Positions 11,101 to 22,915 of a DNA stretch of 64,000 nt are shown in pieces; within the stretch, counting starts at the first letter, position 1; every line of letters begins with the position of its first letter. This stretch comes from Sorghum bicolor (lineage: Eukaryota; Streptophyta; Magnoliopsida; Poales; Poaceae): assembly GCF_000003195.3 (NCBI RefSeq), contig NC_012870.2, forward strand, positions 32,702,562 to 32,766,561, in the 5' to 3' direction. The notes under the pieces were generated by a model. That model did no database searches. It saw only the letters and a list, made by a program, of their open reading frames with translations, and was not told where the DNA came from. A program made the position numbers and the translations under genes.

Positions 11101-12387
11101 ATGAATTTTATCTTTGAAAATCTTTAAAATATTGCATGATGAGTTCCTGTATGATGAGAGCTTAAAATCCTACCACAGCCATATATACATGCTTATTAGA
11201 CTATGAACCATACATTTACTTTTCACTGCTTATGAGCATTGAGTGTGGTCAAGCTGTGTAGAACCTTAGGAGCTTGTCATACGGTTAAAATCAAGATTCA
11301 CTTGCACGTTCACTCATACATGCTACTTCTACTTCGGAAGTACGCATCCACATACATTCACTCAATTCCATCTTCAGATTCACCTAAAATTATTTTACTC
11401 CTATCCGGGAGAGAATAGCCAAAAACTTTTTCCTATCCCTGTTATTCCCTGTGAAATAAATGCTCCAGTTATTTTGGTTACTACCAGTTGCTACATTATT
11501 CTAGGAGGGTGAGTGCTCTAAAAAAAGAAGAAAAAAGAAAAAAAGAAGAAAAATATGAGGAAATAAAAAGGGGAAAGTGCCTGGAACCTCGAAGAAAAGA
11601 AAAAGTGAGACGAGAGGTAAAAAATGGACAAGTGTCCGAGAGTAGAATTAGGGGTACAAGATACCCACCTCAGAGAAAAGAAAAAGAAAATATAGAGCAT
11701 CTCATTCTCCTCAAAAAAGCTTCAAACTGCAAGAAAGGTATATATCCCCTAAAAAGAGCAAAACTAGAATTAGACTTTCACAATTGTTATCACCATCATC
11801 ACCATACACCATTCATTCGCCACACATGCACATCTTGATTTGACTTATTGACTTGTTTCTCTAGATCCATGGTTTGACTATGCAATAAATGTCTTGTAAG
11901 TATGTATGCTTTATCTCCCACCTATGAGCTCCAGATATCAAAACCCTATTAGAGTAGGGAGAGAGAGAAGGCAATATCACTATGCCTCATACCAAAAATA
12001 CCACATACTTTGAGAGAAGGCATATACCATTACTGCCTTGGAAAGGATCCAGAAATACCACAAAAGAGAGATTTGAGAAAGTCATACAAGGAATCTCTGA
12101 GTTTTATTTGAAAATCTACAAAAACTCCAGAGCTATAGCTGATCAAAGAACAAGAGACATGGCGCTTGACTAGACTGTTCTATCTTTTAACTGCTCAAGA
12201 CACAAGTGACGGTTGCAAGCCCCATGGTGAAAGGTAAAATGAGTAAGTTTTAAGTCTTAACAGTTTACTCTAACTCAGAGATGAGATCTTGCTTGAATGC
12301 ATGTGTACTTTTAAGGCATGAAACCACTGCAGAAACTCTTGAGTCCATCCTTGCTCAGGGACGAGCAAGAGGTAAGCTTGGGGGAGT
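8129..12387 (+). other. Element A internal region 1, non-coding remainder
   Basis: After the gag-like ORF come decayed frames related to 14571-14951. Here a 13-bp deletion and a lost ATG break that frame. The rest is AT-rich DNA with an AAATAAATAAATAAAT microsatellite (about 10846-10862), an A/G-rich low-complexity tract (11519-11600), and three AGCTTGGGGGAG-like purine motifs (about 8938, 10700 and 12375). The last abuts the next LTR and is the true polypurine tract. No pol domain was found. Confidence 0.7.
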
Positions 12388-13596
12388 TGTTGACGGTCCT
12401 TAAGTACCAAATATAATCATCAAATAAATAAAGAAAAGCATCCAAATGCAACCAACACCCAGACTTAGGGTTTTATCTGACAGAATTCCACAAGTTTTGG
12501 TGTTTGTCTATTTCTGCAGGGGGTTATCAGGAAATAATGAAAAAATGCCCACACGTCGGGTTTACATAGAGCTATTAACATGTCGTGCAATTTTCTATCA
12601 TCTAGAAGACTCCAGAAGCCACGAGAACGAACGGGAGACCGATCGAGCCCGGGGGCAGGGCGCCCGCCCACCTCTAGTGGCCAATCAGGGTGAATCACGC
12701 GGATTATGCTCCACGGCCTTTAAGGAACAAGGAAAACCATGCGATTAAGGTTGGTTTGATCCAACGGCCCACGTTCATTTGGAGGGCCTATATAAGCTGG
12801 CCCCCTGGCCCCTGGAGGAGAGCAATCCCCATTATTCATTAGCATATTTTCTAGAGAGGATTCAGAGATAGATGTTCCTTAGGGTTCCCACCTCATAGGG
12901 CTTAGCATCCAATGTGAGAGTAGAATTATTTCTACTAGATTGAGAGAGATAGAGTGGAGGTGTAGATCGGAGGAAGCTCGGTCTGTCGGTGTCTACTCCG
13001 AGGTTGTACCTGCGGGATCAAGTCTCCTAACCCGAGGCTTGCTCCTAGGATTCTTCAGTATTTCGACTTTTAACTTCTAGTAAGTTCTTTGTTTTATTGT
13101 TCTTTGGTTTATGAGTTTACTTTGATCTCTTCGCGTAGAGTTTAGAGTAATCATCTCTAGCATAAACTTGGTTTTTAGGCTAGGATACTCATAGATATCC
13201 CGTGTCTAGCCGGACCGTGGTAGTAGCGAGGAACGTTACATTTCCAAGTTACCTTTGTAGCCCATATTCCATTAGCAGGATCGATAGGGTTTATAGGTGC
13301 GGGTCGAACATCCTCTGTGGTGTCTAGATTCCATTAGCCTCCCCAACAGAACAGTAGATCATCCATACCAAGGTTAGAATGAGAGTGCGGTTGTAGTCTT
13401 CTCTATACATCGCTCACATCGAATCACATTGTTTGTAGCCTAAAGGGTAGTAGCAATAGATTTGGTTGGTCAGGTGCACGCTTTCTCCCAGTGGTAAAAA
13501 TATAAATACGATACTCTGCATAACCTCGTGGGTGAAGTGCTCACCGATATCCTGCGCTTGCGGATCATTTCCTCATGGCATTAACAAATATCAACA
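12388..13596 (+). repeat. Element A middle LTR (1209 bp)
   Basis: It runs from TGTTGACGGT to ATATCAACA and has a TATA-like CTATATAAGC at about 12788. It is preceded by the polypurine tract and followed by a PBS, so it serves as 3' LTR of one unit and 5' LTR of the next. Confidence 0.95.
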
Positions 13597-13604
13597 AGCA
13601 TTTC

Positions 13605-13622
13605 TGGCGCCGTTGCCGGGGA
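13605..13622 (+). other. Element A primer-binding site, copy 2
   Basis: The same TGGCGCCGTTGCCGGGGA lies 8 bp after the end of the middle LTR. Confidence 0.85.
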
Positions 13623-13719
13623 GAAAGACGGTTTGCTGAGATAACTTTGAGTCTTGCTATTATCTTGTATTATACTTTTATACTTTTATTCTTTTATCTT
13701 TTTATTTTTTTCCATCTTT

Positions 13720-14388
13720 ATGGATAACTCAAATTCCACACCTATTATTGAATTCTTTGCACCTTCGGAGACCAGCCATAGACCATGGGAGTCAACAAGT
13801 CCTTTCTTTGCCCCTAATTATGATCTGTGTCCAGAGTCAATTGCGATAGGTCAAAACCAACCCTTTTCTATAGCCGAGGTCCTATCTTTTAATCAAGAAG
13901 ATAATGAACTTTTAGCTAGACCTAGGGAATCTTTTAATCTTTCTATAAATTCTGGTTTAGACCTAGCCCTACAAGACCATGTTTTTCCTCGATATTTTCA
14001 CATTAGTCTTAATCATATAACCTTTGGTAGAGTTTTTCTTTCTTTATCTAGTAAAGCAAGGTATATCTTCATTCGTGGATATCCTTCTTGCACTAGTCTT
14101 CATAAAAAAATCCTAGAGATAGAGAAGGAATCATCTCCCAAACGAGGAAAGGAAGTTTCAATAGCCGATTTCCAAACATTTCAATCCCATGATTCAGCTA
14201 TCCAACCCAAACTAGTTGTGCTCCAAAATCATCTAAGGGAAGAAGAAATTCTACCTTTGGAAATTCATTTTGGGATGAGCTTAAACTTCCTGCTTCATAA
14301 GAGACCTTTGAGTGCATATAGTCTGAACCTTCCTAAGAGGGATCTCTTAGAAAGCATCTCAAATCCAATCCCTCTGATGGAAATCTAG
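13720..14388 (+). CDS. Internally deleted gag ORF of element A, copy 2 (222 aa)
   Basis: It has the same start, length and layout as 7460-8128, with only a few substitutions and no frameshift or stop. The capsid core is missing. The upstream in-frame extension to 13654 lies in a T-rich leader, so the ATG at 13720 followed by GATAACTC is the better start. Confidence 0.5.
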   Translation: MDNSNSTPIIEFFAPSETSHRPWESTSPFFAPNYDLCPESIAIGQNQPFSIAEVLSFNQEDNELLARPRESFNLSINSGLDLALQDHVFPRYFHISLNHITFGRVFLSLSSKARYIFIRGYPSCTSLHKKILEIEKESSPKRGKEVSIADFQTFQSHDSAIQPKLVVLQNHLREEEILPLEIHFGMSLNFLLHKRPLSAYSLNLPKRDLLESISNPIPLMEI

Positions 14389-14570
14389 AAAGACTCAAGG
14401 ATGGCGTCTTAAGTGATGCAATAGAAGGAAAGCAAACCCATTTAGAAGACAATCTCATCTTCTCCCCTTCTACGCCCACTTTTGATGACTTATTTGAACC
14501 TATCTTTAAACCCATCCTTGAGCCTAATAATTTCTACTATGCTCTTTCTCTTGAACCTCCCGATGATCAT

Positions 14571-14951
14571 ATGAACCTCTCTAGACATCCCATGCATAAG
14601 AGTCACCAAGACCATAAGGAGGATCGAGAAGAGCAACATCAATGGCTAGAGGGCATTAAAAATCCATGTGCTATCACCATTGAATGGATGGACAAGGAAG
14701 AAGCCTTAATGGATTCTGACTTTGGCTCAATTTCAAATGGTGAGTTCTTGACTCCCTTTGAAGATGAGATTCATCCAACTACAAAAGAGGACATAGGTGA
14801 GATCTCCAACCCCGTTTTCCTTTCTATTTATAAAAACTTTAAAAGGGTGGTTGTCGATGCATATGTCTATAATAAATATTGTAGATCTAGTTCAGTTGAT
14901 CTTGATATAGGTCAGCGTTGGAGGGGAAACCACTTCGCCGACATAAATTGA
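14571..14951 (+). CDS. Hypothetical ORF of element A, copy 2 (126 aa)
   Basis: An open frame of 126 codons follows the gag-like ORF. It is acidic, with no domain I recognise. A shorter version of its C-terminal part is present in element B (about 24420-24560), and copy 1 of element A has it frameshifted. It probably descends from a former gag-pol spacer or env-like region. Functional coding is doubtful. Confidence 0.25.
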   Translation: MNLSRHPMHKSHQDHKEDREEQHQWLEGIKNPCAITIEWMDKEEALMDSDFGSISNGEFLTPFEDEIHPTTKEDIGEISNPVFLSIYKNFKRVVVDAYVYNKYCRSSSVDLDIGQRWRGNHFADIN

Positions 14952-15624
14952 TGGTTTCCCAAGGACAAGCTTAGTATCCTAAAATAAGCACTGATCAGAT
15001 CATAACATGAGCTTTTAATTATTTGCAACATTACCTTGTGTATTGAGTATATAAGGATAATTGTAAAAATATTCCTTCGGGTATTCTTGTCACTAACCTT
15101 TCCAGGATTGGAGCAAGAAGATCGGATGAATGACAAGCACAAGGTCTGTCCAACCAATCATCACACAACATTGAATTAAATTCATCCAAACTTGAATTTT
15201 GCAAAATTCAAGCTTGGGGGAGTACTTTTCATAAAAACATTCTTTGCCATGTTGCTATGTTGGTTGTCCCTATCTTTGAGACATGCTTAATTTGTTAAAT
15301 ACTAATCACACTACTTCATCTCCACTTGAGTAGATCTCTATAAATGCTCTCATGCTACCTTTATTTGCTTTAGTATATGTCTAGGTTGGGAGTAGTTTCA
15401 TTTATCTCTTAAATAAGCATGGTGCTTAGTTTAGGAATGATGATGATACTTCCAAGGGATTTTAAATTAAGCATGGTGCTTAGGTTAAAATGCCCTCCTA
15501 AATCAAATTAGACATGGTGTCTAGGTTGATTTTTGAGCCGATAGTAGGCTATAGTAGATATTGGATATTTTGTTGGACTAACCCCTATAGGAAACTTCCA
15601 ATATCGACCTGGGAAGTCCTGAGA
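14952..15624 (+). other. Element A internal region 2, left non-coding part
   Basis: It is near-identical to 8688-9350, including the purine motif AGCTTGGGGGAG at 15211-15222, and ends at the target site of solo LTR H. Confidence 0.7.
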
Positions 15625-15629
15625 TAAAC

Positions 15630-18461
15630 TGTCACACCCATATTTTAAGAACAAAATAGGATGCATAAAAGACTCATATGTGCCCCAGGAATAGTCACAC
15701 ACATAAGTAGACAAATCTCAAATGTACCATTGCAGTGTTTATTACATAGCGGAACATAATAACTCACATAGTCTTACACAAAAATACTATCAAAAGGTAA
15801 ACAACGCTCTCGACGGAAGCTCCACACAGGGACACTGTTGACTGGTTGACTCCAAACCTAGTACTCATAACGGTAGTCCTCATTCCAATCATCATCATTA
15901 GCATAACCTGAGGTGTTGGAAAATTGCAAGAGTGAGCACATATCGTACTCAACAAGTATAACCAGGGGTTCATGAGGCTCAAAAAGCTGACACTGGTTTG
16001 ACTGCATTTAGCTTTTAATAGTTGATAGCATGTTTAATCATTGGATAGCAAATGTCAAGGTAGCATAACAAATCCCATAACCACATGATCAATGTATACA
16101 AGAATTAAGAATAACACATATAAACAACATAATAAACCATCGTTTATTATCATTATTCACGTTCATGAGTGTCCATCTATTCCGTCAGTTTTTCAGGCCG
16201 CCCGTATCCGTGGGCACGGCTAGTATACCAGATTTAACACTCTGCAGAGGTTGTACATCTTTACCCATGAGTCGTGATTTACCCTTTCGCCCGAGGTGAT
16301 CAGCCTCTTAACCCACTACCAAGGAAGGTCGGTAGGGTTCACTATGAAGTCTTTCAAAGGTTCGTCTAACATGTTAGGGCTGCAAGGTTTCCTTTGCGCG
16401 TAGATATAGATACCCCCCTTCCGAATGGCACAATGACGCGCAGCCTATACACATAGGGACAGGGCTCGCACTATACCCAAAACGATTCAGCCCCTCCGCC
16501 CTTTCGGGTAACCTCTAACAAGCTAGAAAAGCTTACTCATACTTGACTAAAGCCAGAGCCATATAGCCCTCATGGTTGTACGAGTTGTCCCAGCTTTTGC
16601 CAAGGGATAAGTCCTTATGGAGGGTCAAGATCAATCCAGCAAAAGCCAGAGTTCTTTCCACCCTTTATATTCAAGTTGCTAGAAAGCTTATTTTATTGTT
16701 TATTGTATATTCAAATATTCATGTTACAAGATCATGGATTAATAATCAAGCACTAGCAAGAACTACCAAATGCATATCCAAAATAGGTAACAAGGAATCC
16801 AGGATAACAATCATCTATGATTTTGCTAATGTCATCAAGGTGATAGCATGCATATGATAAATGTTATATTAATTGTGTATAGGTAACAAGGATAATACCA
16901 AGTTATACTTGCCTTGATCAAAGCTCTCCTGAGCCTGCTGGTCTTCAAATACTTGATCTTGAGCACCAACGTACGGCTCACCGTTTAATCCCAATCATCA
17001 ATCAACAACACGCAATCCAATGTAGACAATCATACACGAAGCAAACAAGATATAATTAGAACAATACACCAAACAGTAGTAAAACAAATATAAAAGTTTA
17101 TCAAAATATTCTACGCAGCTCCACGGTCACATAAACGTAAAGTTCACGAAAATCGGAATTAAAATGGAGAAGTTATGCATTTTCCAAGATTTCCTATAGA
17201 GAAATAATTAATTAAATGCTACTGCAGAATTAAAAAGTTTCAAAACAGTAAACTAATACTTCTAACACGTAGAGCTCACTGAAACGAATCTAACGCAACT
17301 TGGATGGACAAAAACGGAGTTAAAATGAGCATTTTATGGCCTAAACAAACTCAATGGCATTTTTGTGAATTCTGGAAAACGTAAACTGATCCAACCAGTG
17401 AGAATACGTTTTCAAAACAGCAATACGCGTTTAAGAAAGGCGCCAGGGGGACTGCAGGTTTGATTAAGAAGAAACCGAGGGTCTCTTTAAGAAAACGCGC
17501 AGCGAAGGGGTACGTTTTAATTTCAGCCATCCGATCTACATCTGACGGCTCTCGGAGGGCTTGGGGAGAAACCGGCCGGCCGGCGGCGAGCCCTCCACGG
17601 CAGACGCCATGGCCGGCGCCTGAGCTTCGCCGGAGCTCCCAGATCTCGCGAAATCCTACGCCAAAAACAAAACCGAGGGCATCGGGGGGTGGAGGAGCAT
17701 GAGGCGAGCTTACCTACGGGGTTTTCTCGGGCCGAGGACAACCAGGGCGCTCTTGTCGCGGTGAGGGAAGACGCTCGGCTCGGCGAGATCTCAAAGGCGT
17801 AGATGGAGGCGGCTAGGGCTTCCTAGAATACGACAGAAAGCAAACAGATGCCTCGGGGAGTTCCTAGGGCCTTTATAGGGCTTGGCACACGGGATAGGAA
17901 GGTGAGCACGGGATTTTCGGGATCGGCTCGGCACTGGGGAAGAATGAATCCTGGTCGGATACGCGGGGAAGAAAGGGGAGGGCTTGTTGTCATGTGGGGC
18001 CCGGTCGTCGGTGGGGGAGAGGAAGCTGACACGCTGGCCCAGGGTGTCAGCGCCAAGGAGCTAGGGAGGCGCGCGCGCTGGGCTGGTCTGCTGGGCCGGT
18101 CCCCGCTCTGGGCCGCACGCGGGGAGGGAAGGAAGGGGGAACCAAGGGAGAGTTGGGCTGCGGGGGAAAAAAATGGAAACGGGGCCGAGAGCAGGTGAGC
18201 TCCTTCCCCCTTTTTTTATTTCTCTTTTTTTTCCTAAAGCATTTTCCAAATGGAATTTGAATCAAATAAATTCAAACAAAAAGGGCAACAACACAGAATC
18301 AAATATGCTCCATCATGAAATGCAAAATTCAAGTTTCTAAACTTATGATAAATTTTATTTTCCACCAAAAATTACATATTCACTAAATTAAATGCTCACA
18401 ATAATACTTAAATAAATCAAATTAAATCCTATTATTTGAAAATCAAATTTTGGGTGTTACA
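15630..18461 (-). mobile_element. Element H: 2.8-kb solo LTR, probably Del/Tekay-type
   Basis: It runs from TGTCACACCCA to TGGGTGTTACA with TAAAC duplications (15625-15629 and 18462-18466), and the uninterrupted target is present in the other element A copy near 9353. It carries no coding domain, PBS or internal sequence, so it is a solo LTR left by LTR-LTR recombination. On the minus strand it starts TGTAACACCC and ends GGGTGTGACA, the usual ends of long LTRs in the Del/Tekay chromovirus group. That strand also has a CCTATAAAGGCCC TATA-like motif (about 17869-17881) followed by a GC-rich leader (down to about 17460). The family name is inference. Confidence 0.7.
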
Positions 18462-18466
18462 TAAAC

Positions 18467-21400
18467 TCACACTAGAGATAAAGAGAGAGACACATGAAGT
18501 TTAACAATTTACACAAGGAAGACATAGCTCATAGAGATGATCCATAGAGGGTGCCACAAACACGAAACACAATCGCTAAAAAAGGAAAGCTTCCACAAGG
18601 TGATACAGTACCATCACTCTTCAAGTAAGGTAACATCTTAAGGTACTTAACTATCACTTTTATAAGCTTCTCCTTGGTTCTGGCGTTCAGAAGAATAAAG
18701 AGACAAACATAAATTAACCAACCCAATTAATTCAACATGTTTAGACCTTTAATCTTTGTTCTTAGTACTACCTTCCTGATCCCACACTCCTAATCATATA
18801 AGCTAAAATATTGCACACTCAATCTTTGGAAGATATATATAAAAAAACAAACAAAAAACATGAATATAGATAGATTATCTTTCCATTAGGTTGAGCGATC
18901 TGATCCGACAAATGTTTTAAATGCTACACTCATGATCTTATTATCCATCAACTTTGTCTAGCTCACTATGCTTAAGGTTAGAGAAGAACAAATACACTTT
19001 TGGTTCTGTTGGTGTTTTCCACCAACAGGGCCCATGCACTTGATCTCTGCCTTATCTCTATGAGCAGGTACACTTCAAGCAAAACATGGAGGAGTTTTAC
19101 AACTCGCAGACTCCACCAAGTGAAGGACCTGGATCTACGAGCACAAACACACTGAGCAGGATATTGCCAATGCCGCACTTCGAACTGCTGGGCAAACGAA
19201 GAATATACGTGACACTGTATCAAGAGGTGTAGACGTCAAGGTCCACACTTGGATCAAATGACGCACCTAAAGAATAAACACGGTGAGAAGTCTTGTTCAG
19301 AAGACTTAAAACATTGAACCCTCGCCGAAAGGTAAAATCGGTAGTTATCCATATTTATCCTTTCTGCATTTTTCCTTAAATTATTTACTTTCCTTAATTA
19401 GCTTGTTTGTTAATCATCCTACCATGAAAAGAAATTAAAAATGTTAAAAACAGTAAGCCCCATGTGAGTATGCTCGAGCCATAAAACCCATAAGTACATT
19501 CACTGTGGTGGCGTAAAAATAAAATATTCCAGTCCTATAAAAATGAAAATATAAAATTAAATTTATGATCCTACCAAAGAGAGTAACATTTATTGAGGAG
19601 GCTCAATATGATAAAGGCTAGATATTTATGCTAACAATTAACCAGTTCCACAAAGCTTTGTTGTCTATTTGAGCTCCACAGAATTCAAGGATCAAAGAAG
19701 ACTAGCAGACGGAGGACATCCTAATCACTGTCAGGGTGCTAGCGACATTCAAATACACCTCCACCACCTGCTAGCTACATTAGAAGAAATTACGTCAAAA
19801 TCCAGCTCGTGGGAGAGCACCCCCATTTATCCAGCTAAGTGTTTCTACTCGCGTTTATACTTTACTCAAATAATAAAAAAGATGCATAATCATAAAAACC
19901 CAAATAAAGATTTTGTGCTTTTATATATATCTTTGCTTAGTTTGCTAAATAAATAAATAAATAAAGTTTGCTATGAACCCTCATGATAAACTCTTACATG
20001 GATATGATAAATAGTTGCTCTGTCATGTACCTAGTTTTCAAGTTTGAGCTCTCTCTTAAGTTTAGGCATAACTGTTATAATTTAAATTTGGTCTAAACCT
20101 GAACTTGTGGGAAGAGTACGTGATCAAAAGTCTAAGTCGTTAACGGATATGATATGGGAAGGTTGAGCTGCTGTTTATCTATTCCTAGAGATACTAGAAT
20201 TCTGGAGAATTTTATCTTTGAAAATCTTTAAAATATTGCATGATAAGTTCTTGTATGATGAGAGCTTAAAATCCTACCACAGCCATATATACATGCTTAT
20301 TAGACTATGAACCATACATTTACTTTTCACTGCTTATGAGCATTGAGTGTGGTCAAGCTGTGTAGAACCTTAGGAGCTTGTCATACGGTTAAAATCAAGA
20401 TTCACTTGCATGTTCATTCATACATGCTACTTCTACTTCGGAAGTACGCATCCACATACATTCACTCAATTCCATCTTCAGATTCACCTAAAATTATTCT
20501 ACTCCTATCCGGGAGAGAATAGCCAAAAACTTTTTCCTATCCCTGTTATTCCCTGTGAAATAAATGCTCCAGTTATTTTGGTTACTACCAGTTGCTACAT
20601 TATTCTAGGAGGGTGAGTGCTCTAAAAAAAGAAGAAAAAAGAAAAAAAGAAGAAAAATATGAGGAAATAAAAAGGGGAAAGTGCCTGGAACCTCGAAGAA
20701 AAGAAAAAGTGAGACGAGAGGTAAAAAATGGACAAGTGTCCGATAGTAGAATTAGGGGTACAAGATACCCACCTCAGAGAAAAGAAAAAGAAAATATAGA
20801 GCATCTCATTCTCCTCAAAAAAGCTTCAAACTGCAAGAAAGGTATATATCCCGTAAAAAGAGCAAAAGTAGAATTAGACTTTCACCATTGTTATCACCAT
20901 CATCACCATACACCATTCATTCGCCACACATGCACATCTTGATTTGACTTATTGACTTGTTTCTCTAGATCCATGGTTTGACTATGCAATAAATGTCTTG
21001 TAAGTATGTATGCTTTATCTCCCACCTATGAGCTCCAGATATCAAAACCTTATTAGAGTAGGGAGAGAGAGAAGGCAATATCACTATGCCTCATACCAAA
21101 AATACCACATACTTTGAGAGAAGGCATATACCATTACTGCCTTGGAAAGGATCCAGAAATACCACAAAAGAGAGATTTGAGAAAGTCATACAAGGAATCT
21201 CTGAGTTTTATTTGAAAATCTACAAAAACTCCAGAGCTATAGCTGATCAAAGAACAAGAGACATGGCGCTTGACTAGACTGTTCTATCTTTTAACTGCTC
21301 AAGACACAAGTGACGGTTGCAAGCCTCATGGTGAAAGGTAAAATGAGTAAGTTTTAAGTCTTAACAGTTTACTCTAACTCAGAGATGAGATCTTGCTTGA

Positions 21401-21491
21401 ATGCATGTGTACTTTTAAGGCATGAAACCACTGCAGAAACTCATGAGTCCATCCTTGCTCAGGGACGAGCAAGAGGTAAGCTTGGGGGAGT
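18467..21491 (+). other. Element A internal region 2, right non-coding part
   Basis: It is near-identical to 9358-12387. It has a degenerate purine motif at about 19804, an AAATAAATAAAT microsatellite (about 19948), an A/G-rich tract (20623-20700) and the PPT AGCTTGGGGGAG just before 21492. No pol domain was found. Confidence 0.7.
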
Positions 21492-22700
21492 TGTTGACGG
21501 TCCTTAAGTACCAAATATAATCATCAAAAAAATAAAGAAAAGGATCCAAATGCAACCAACACCTAGACTTAGGGTTTTATCTGACAGAATTCCACAAGTT
21601 TTGGTGTTTGTCTATTTCTGCAGGGGGTTATCAGGAAATATGGAAAAAATGCCCACAAGTCGGGTTTACATAGAGCTATTAACGTGCCGTGCAATTTTCT
21701 ATCATCTAGAAGACTCCAGAAGCCACGGGAACGAACGGGAGGCTGATCGGGCCCGGGGGCAGGGCGCCCGCCCACATCTAGTGGCCAATCAGGGTGAATC
21801 ACGCGGATTATCCTCCACGGCCTTTAAGGATCAAGGAAAACCGTGCGATTAAGGTCGGTTTGATCCAACGGCCCACGTTCATTTGGAGGGGCTATAGAAG
21901 CTGGCCCCCTGGCCCCTGGAGGAGAGCAATCCCCATTGTTCATTAGCATATTTTCTAAAGAGGATTCAGAGAGAGATGTTCCTTAGGGTTCCCACCTCAT
22001 AGGGCTTAGCATCCAATGTGAGAGTAGAATTATTTCTACTAGATTGAGAGAGATAGAGTGGAGGTGTAGATCGGAGGAAGCCCGGTTTGTCGGTGTCTAC
22101 TCCGAGGTTGTACTTGCGGGATCAAGTCTCCTAACCCGAGGCTTGCTCCTAGGATTCTTCAGTATTTCGACTTTTAAGTTCTAGTAAGTTCTTTGTTTTA
22201 TTGTTCTTTGGTTTATGAGTTTACTTTGATCTCTTCGCGTAGAGTTTAGAGTAATCATCTCTAGCATAAACGTGGTGTTTAGGCTAGGATACTCATAGAT
22301 ATTCCGTGTCTAGCCGGACCGTTGTAGTAGCGAGAAACGTTACATTTCCAAGTTACCTTTGTTGCCCATATTCCGTTAGCAGGATCGATAGGGTTTATAG
22401 GTGCAGGTCGAACATCCTCTGTGGTGTCTAGATTCCGTTAGCCTCCCCAACAGAACAGTAGATCATCCTTACCAAGGTTAGAATAAGAGTGCGGTTGTAG
22501 TCTTCTCTATACATCGCTCACATCGAATCACATTGTTTGTAGCCTAAAGGGTAGTAGCAATAGATTTGGTTAGTAAGATGCACGCTTTCTCTCAGTGGTA
22601 AAAATATAAATACGATACTCTGGATAACCTCCTGGGTGAAGTGCTCACCGATATCCTGCACTTGCGGATCATTTCCTGATGGCATTAACAAATATCAACA
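21492..22700 (+). repeat. Element A last LTR (1209 bp)
   Basis: The TATA-like motif is changed here to CTATAGAAGC (about 21893), unlike the other two LTRs. It ends at ATATCAACA and the ACTTG duplication, with no PBS beyond. Confidence 0.95.
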
Positions 22701-22705
22701 ACTTG

Positions 22706-22915
22706 CTTCCCGGCAAGCTAGTCCTCATTGTGGCGATACACCCACTTGATGGATCACGAGCTAATTAGCAATCCAAAGCCAAACCCTCAGCGGGTGTAGC
22801 ACATCCACTCACAAAATGGGGATCCTCTAAGCCACGAGCAATTCACTAGAGTAGCTAATTGCGATCTCCCGTGGGGAAGGCTCAAGAACCCCTCACAAAT
22901 CACTTGGTGAGGCTC
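22706..22915 (+). repeat. Dispersed grass repeat, middle part
   Basis: This 210-bp stretch between elements A and B continues the repeat interrupted at 3543. It ends at GGCTC (22911-22915), the target site of element B. Confidence 0.6.

Larger units (their letters stand above)
3544..22700 (+). mobile_element. Element A: tandem non-autonomous Athila-type array, LTR-internal-LTR-internal-LTR
   Basis: The outer boundaries are TGTTGACGGT at 3544 and ATATCAACA at 22700, flanked by the 5-bp duplication ACTTG (3539-3543 and 22701-22705). There are three LTRs at 3544-7329 (interrupted by element G), 12388-13596 and 21492-22700. Each is 1209 bp once G and its duplicated target are removed. The internal regions 7330-12387 and 13597-21491 are each 5058 bp after the solo LTR H and its TSD are removed from the second. 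The primer site TGGCGCCGTTGCCGGGGA matches the 3' end of plant tRNA-Asp, as in the Athila lineage. A single TSD pair around three LTRs points to unequal or ectopic recombination after one insertion, not two independent insertions. No RT or integrase is encoded. Confidence 0.9.

Noticed and set aside
11488..11838. 116-codon Lys/Glu/Arg-rich frame, also at 20592-20942
   Set aside because: It is an A/G-rich low-complexity tract in the 3' non-coding region of element A. Element B has the same tract with frame changes, so the open frame is compositional.
17460..18265. GC-rich open frames in solo LTR H as host exons
   Set aside because: They overlap on both strands, have no splice pattern or domain, and lie wholly inside a TSD-bounded LTR.
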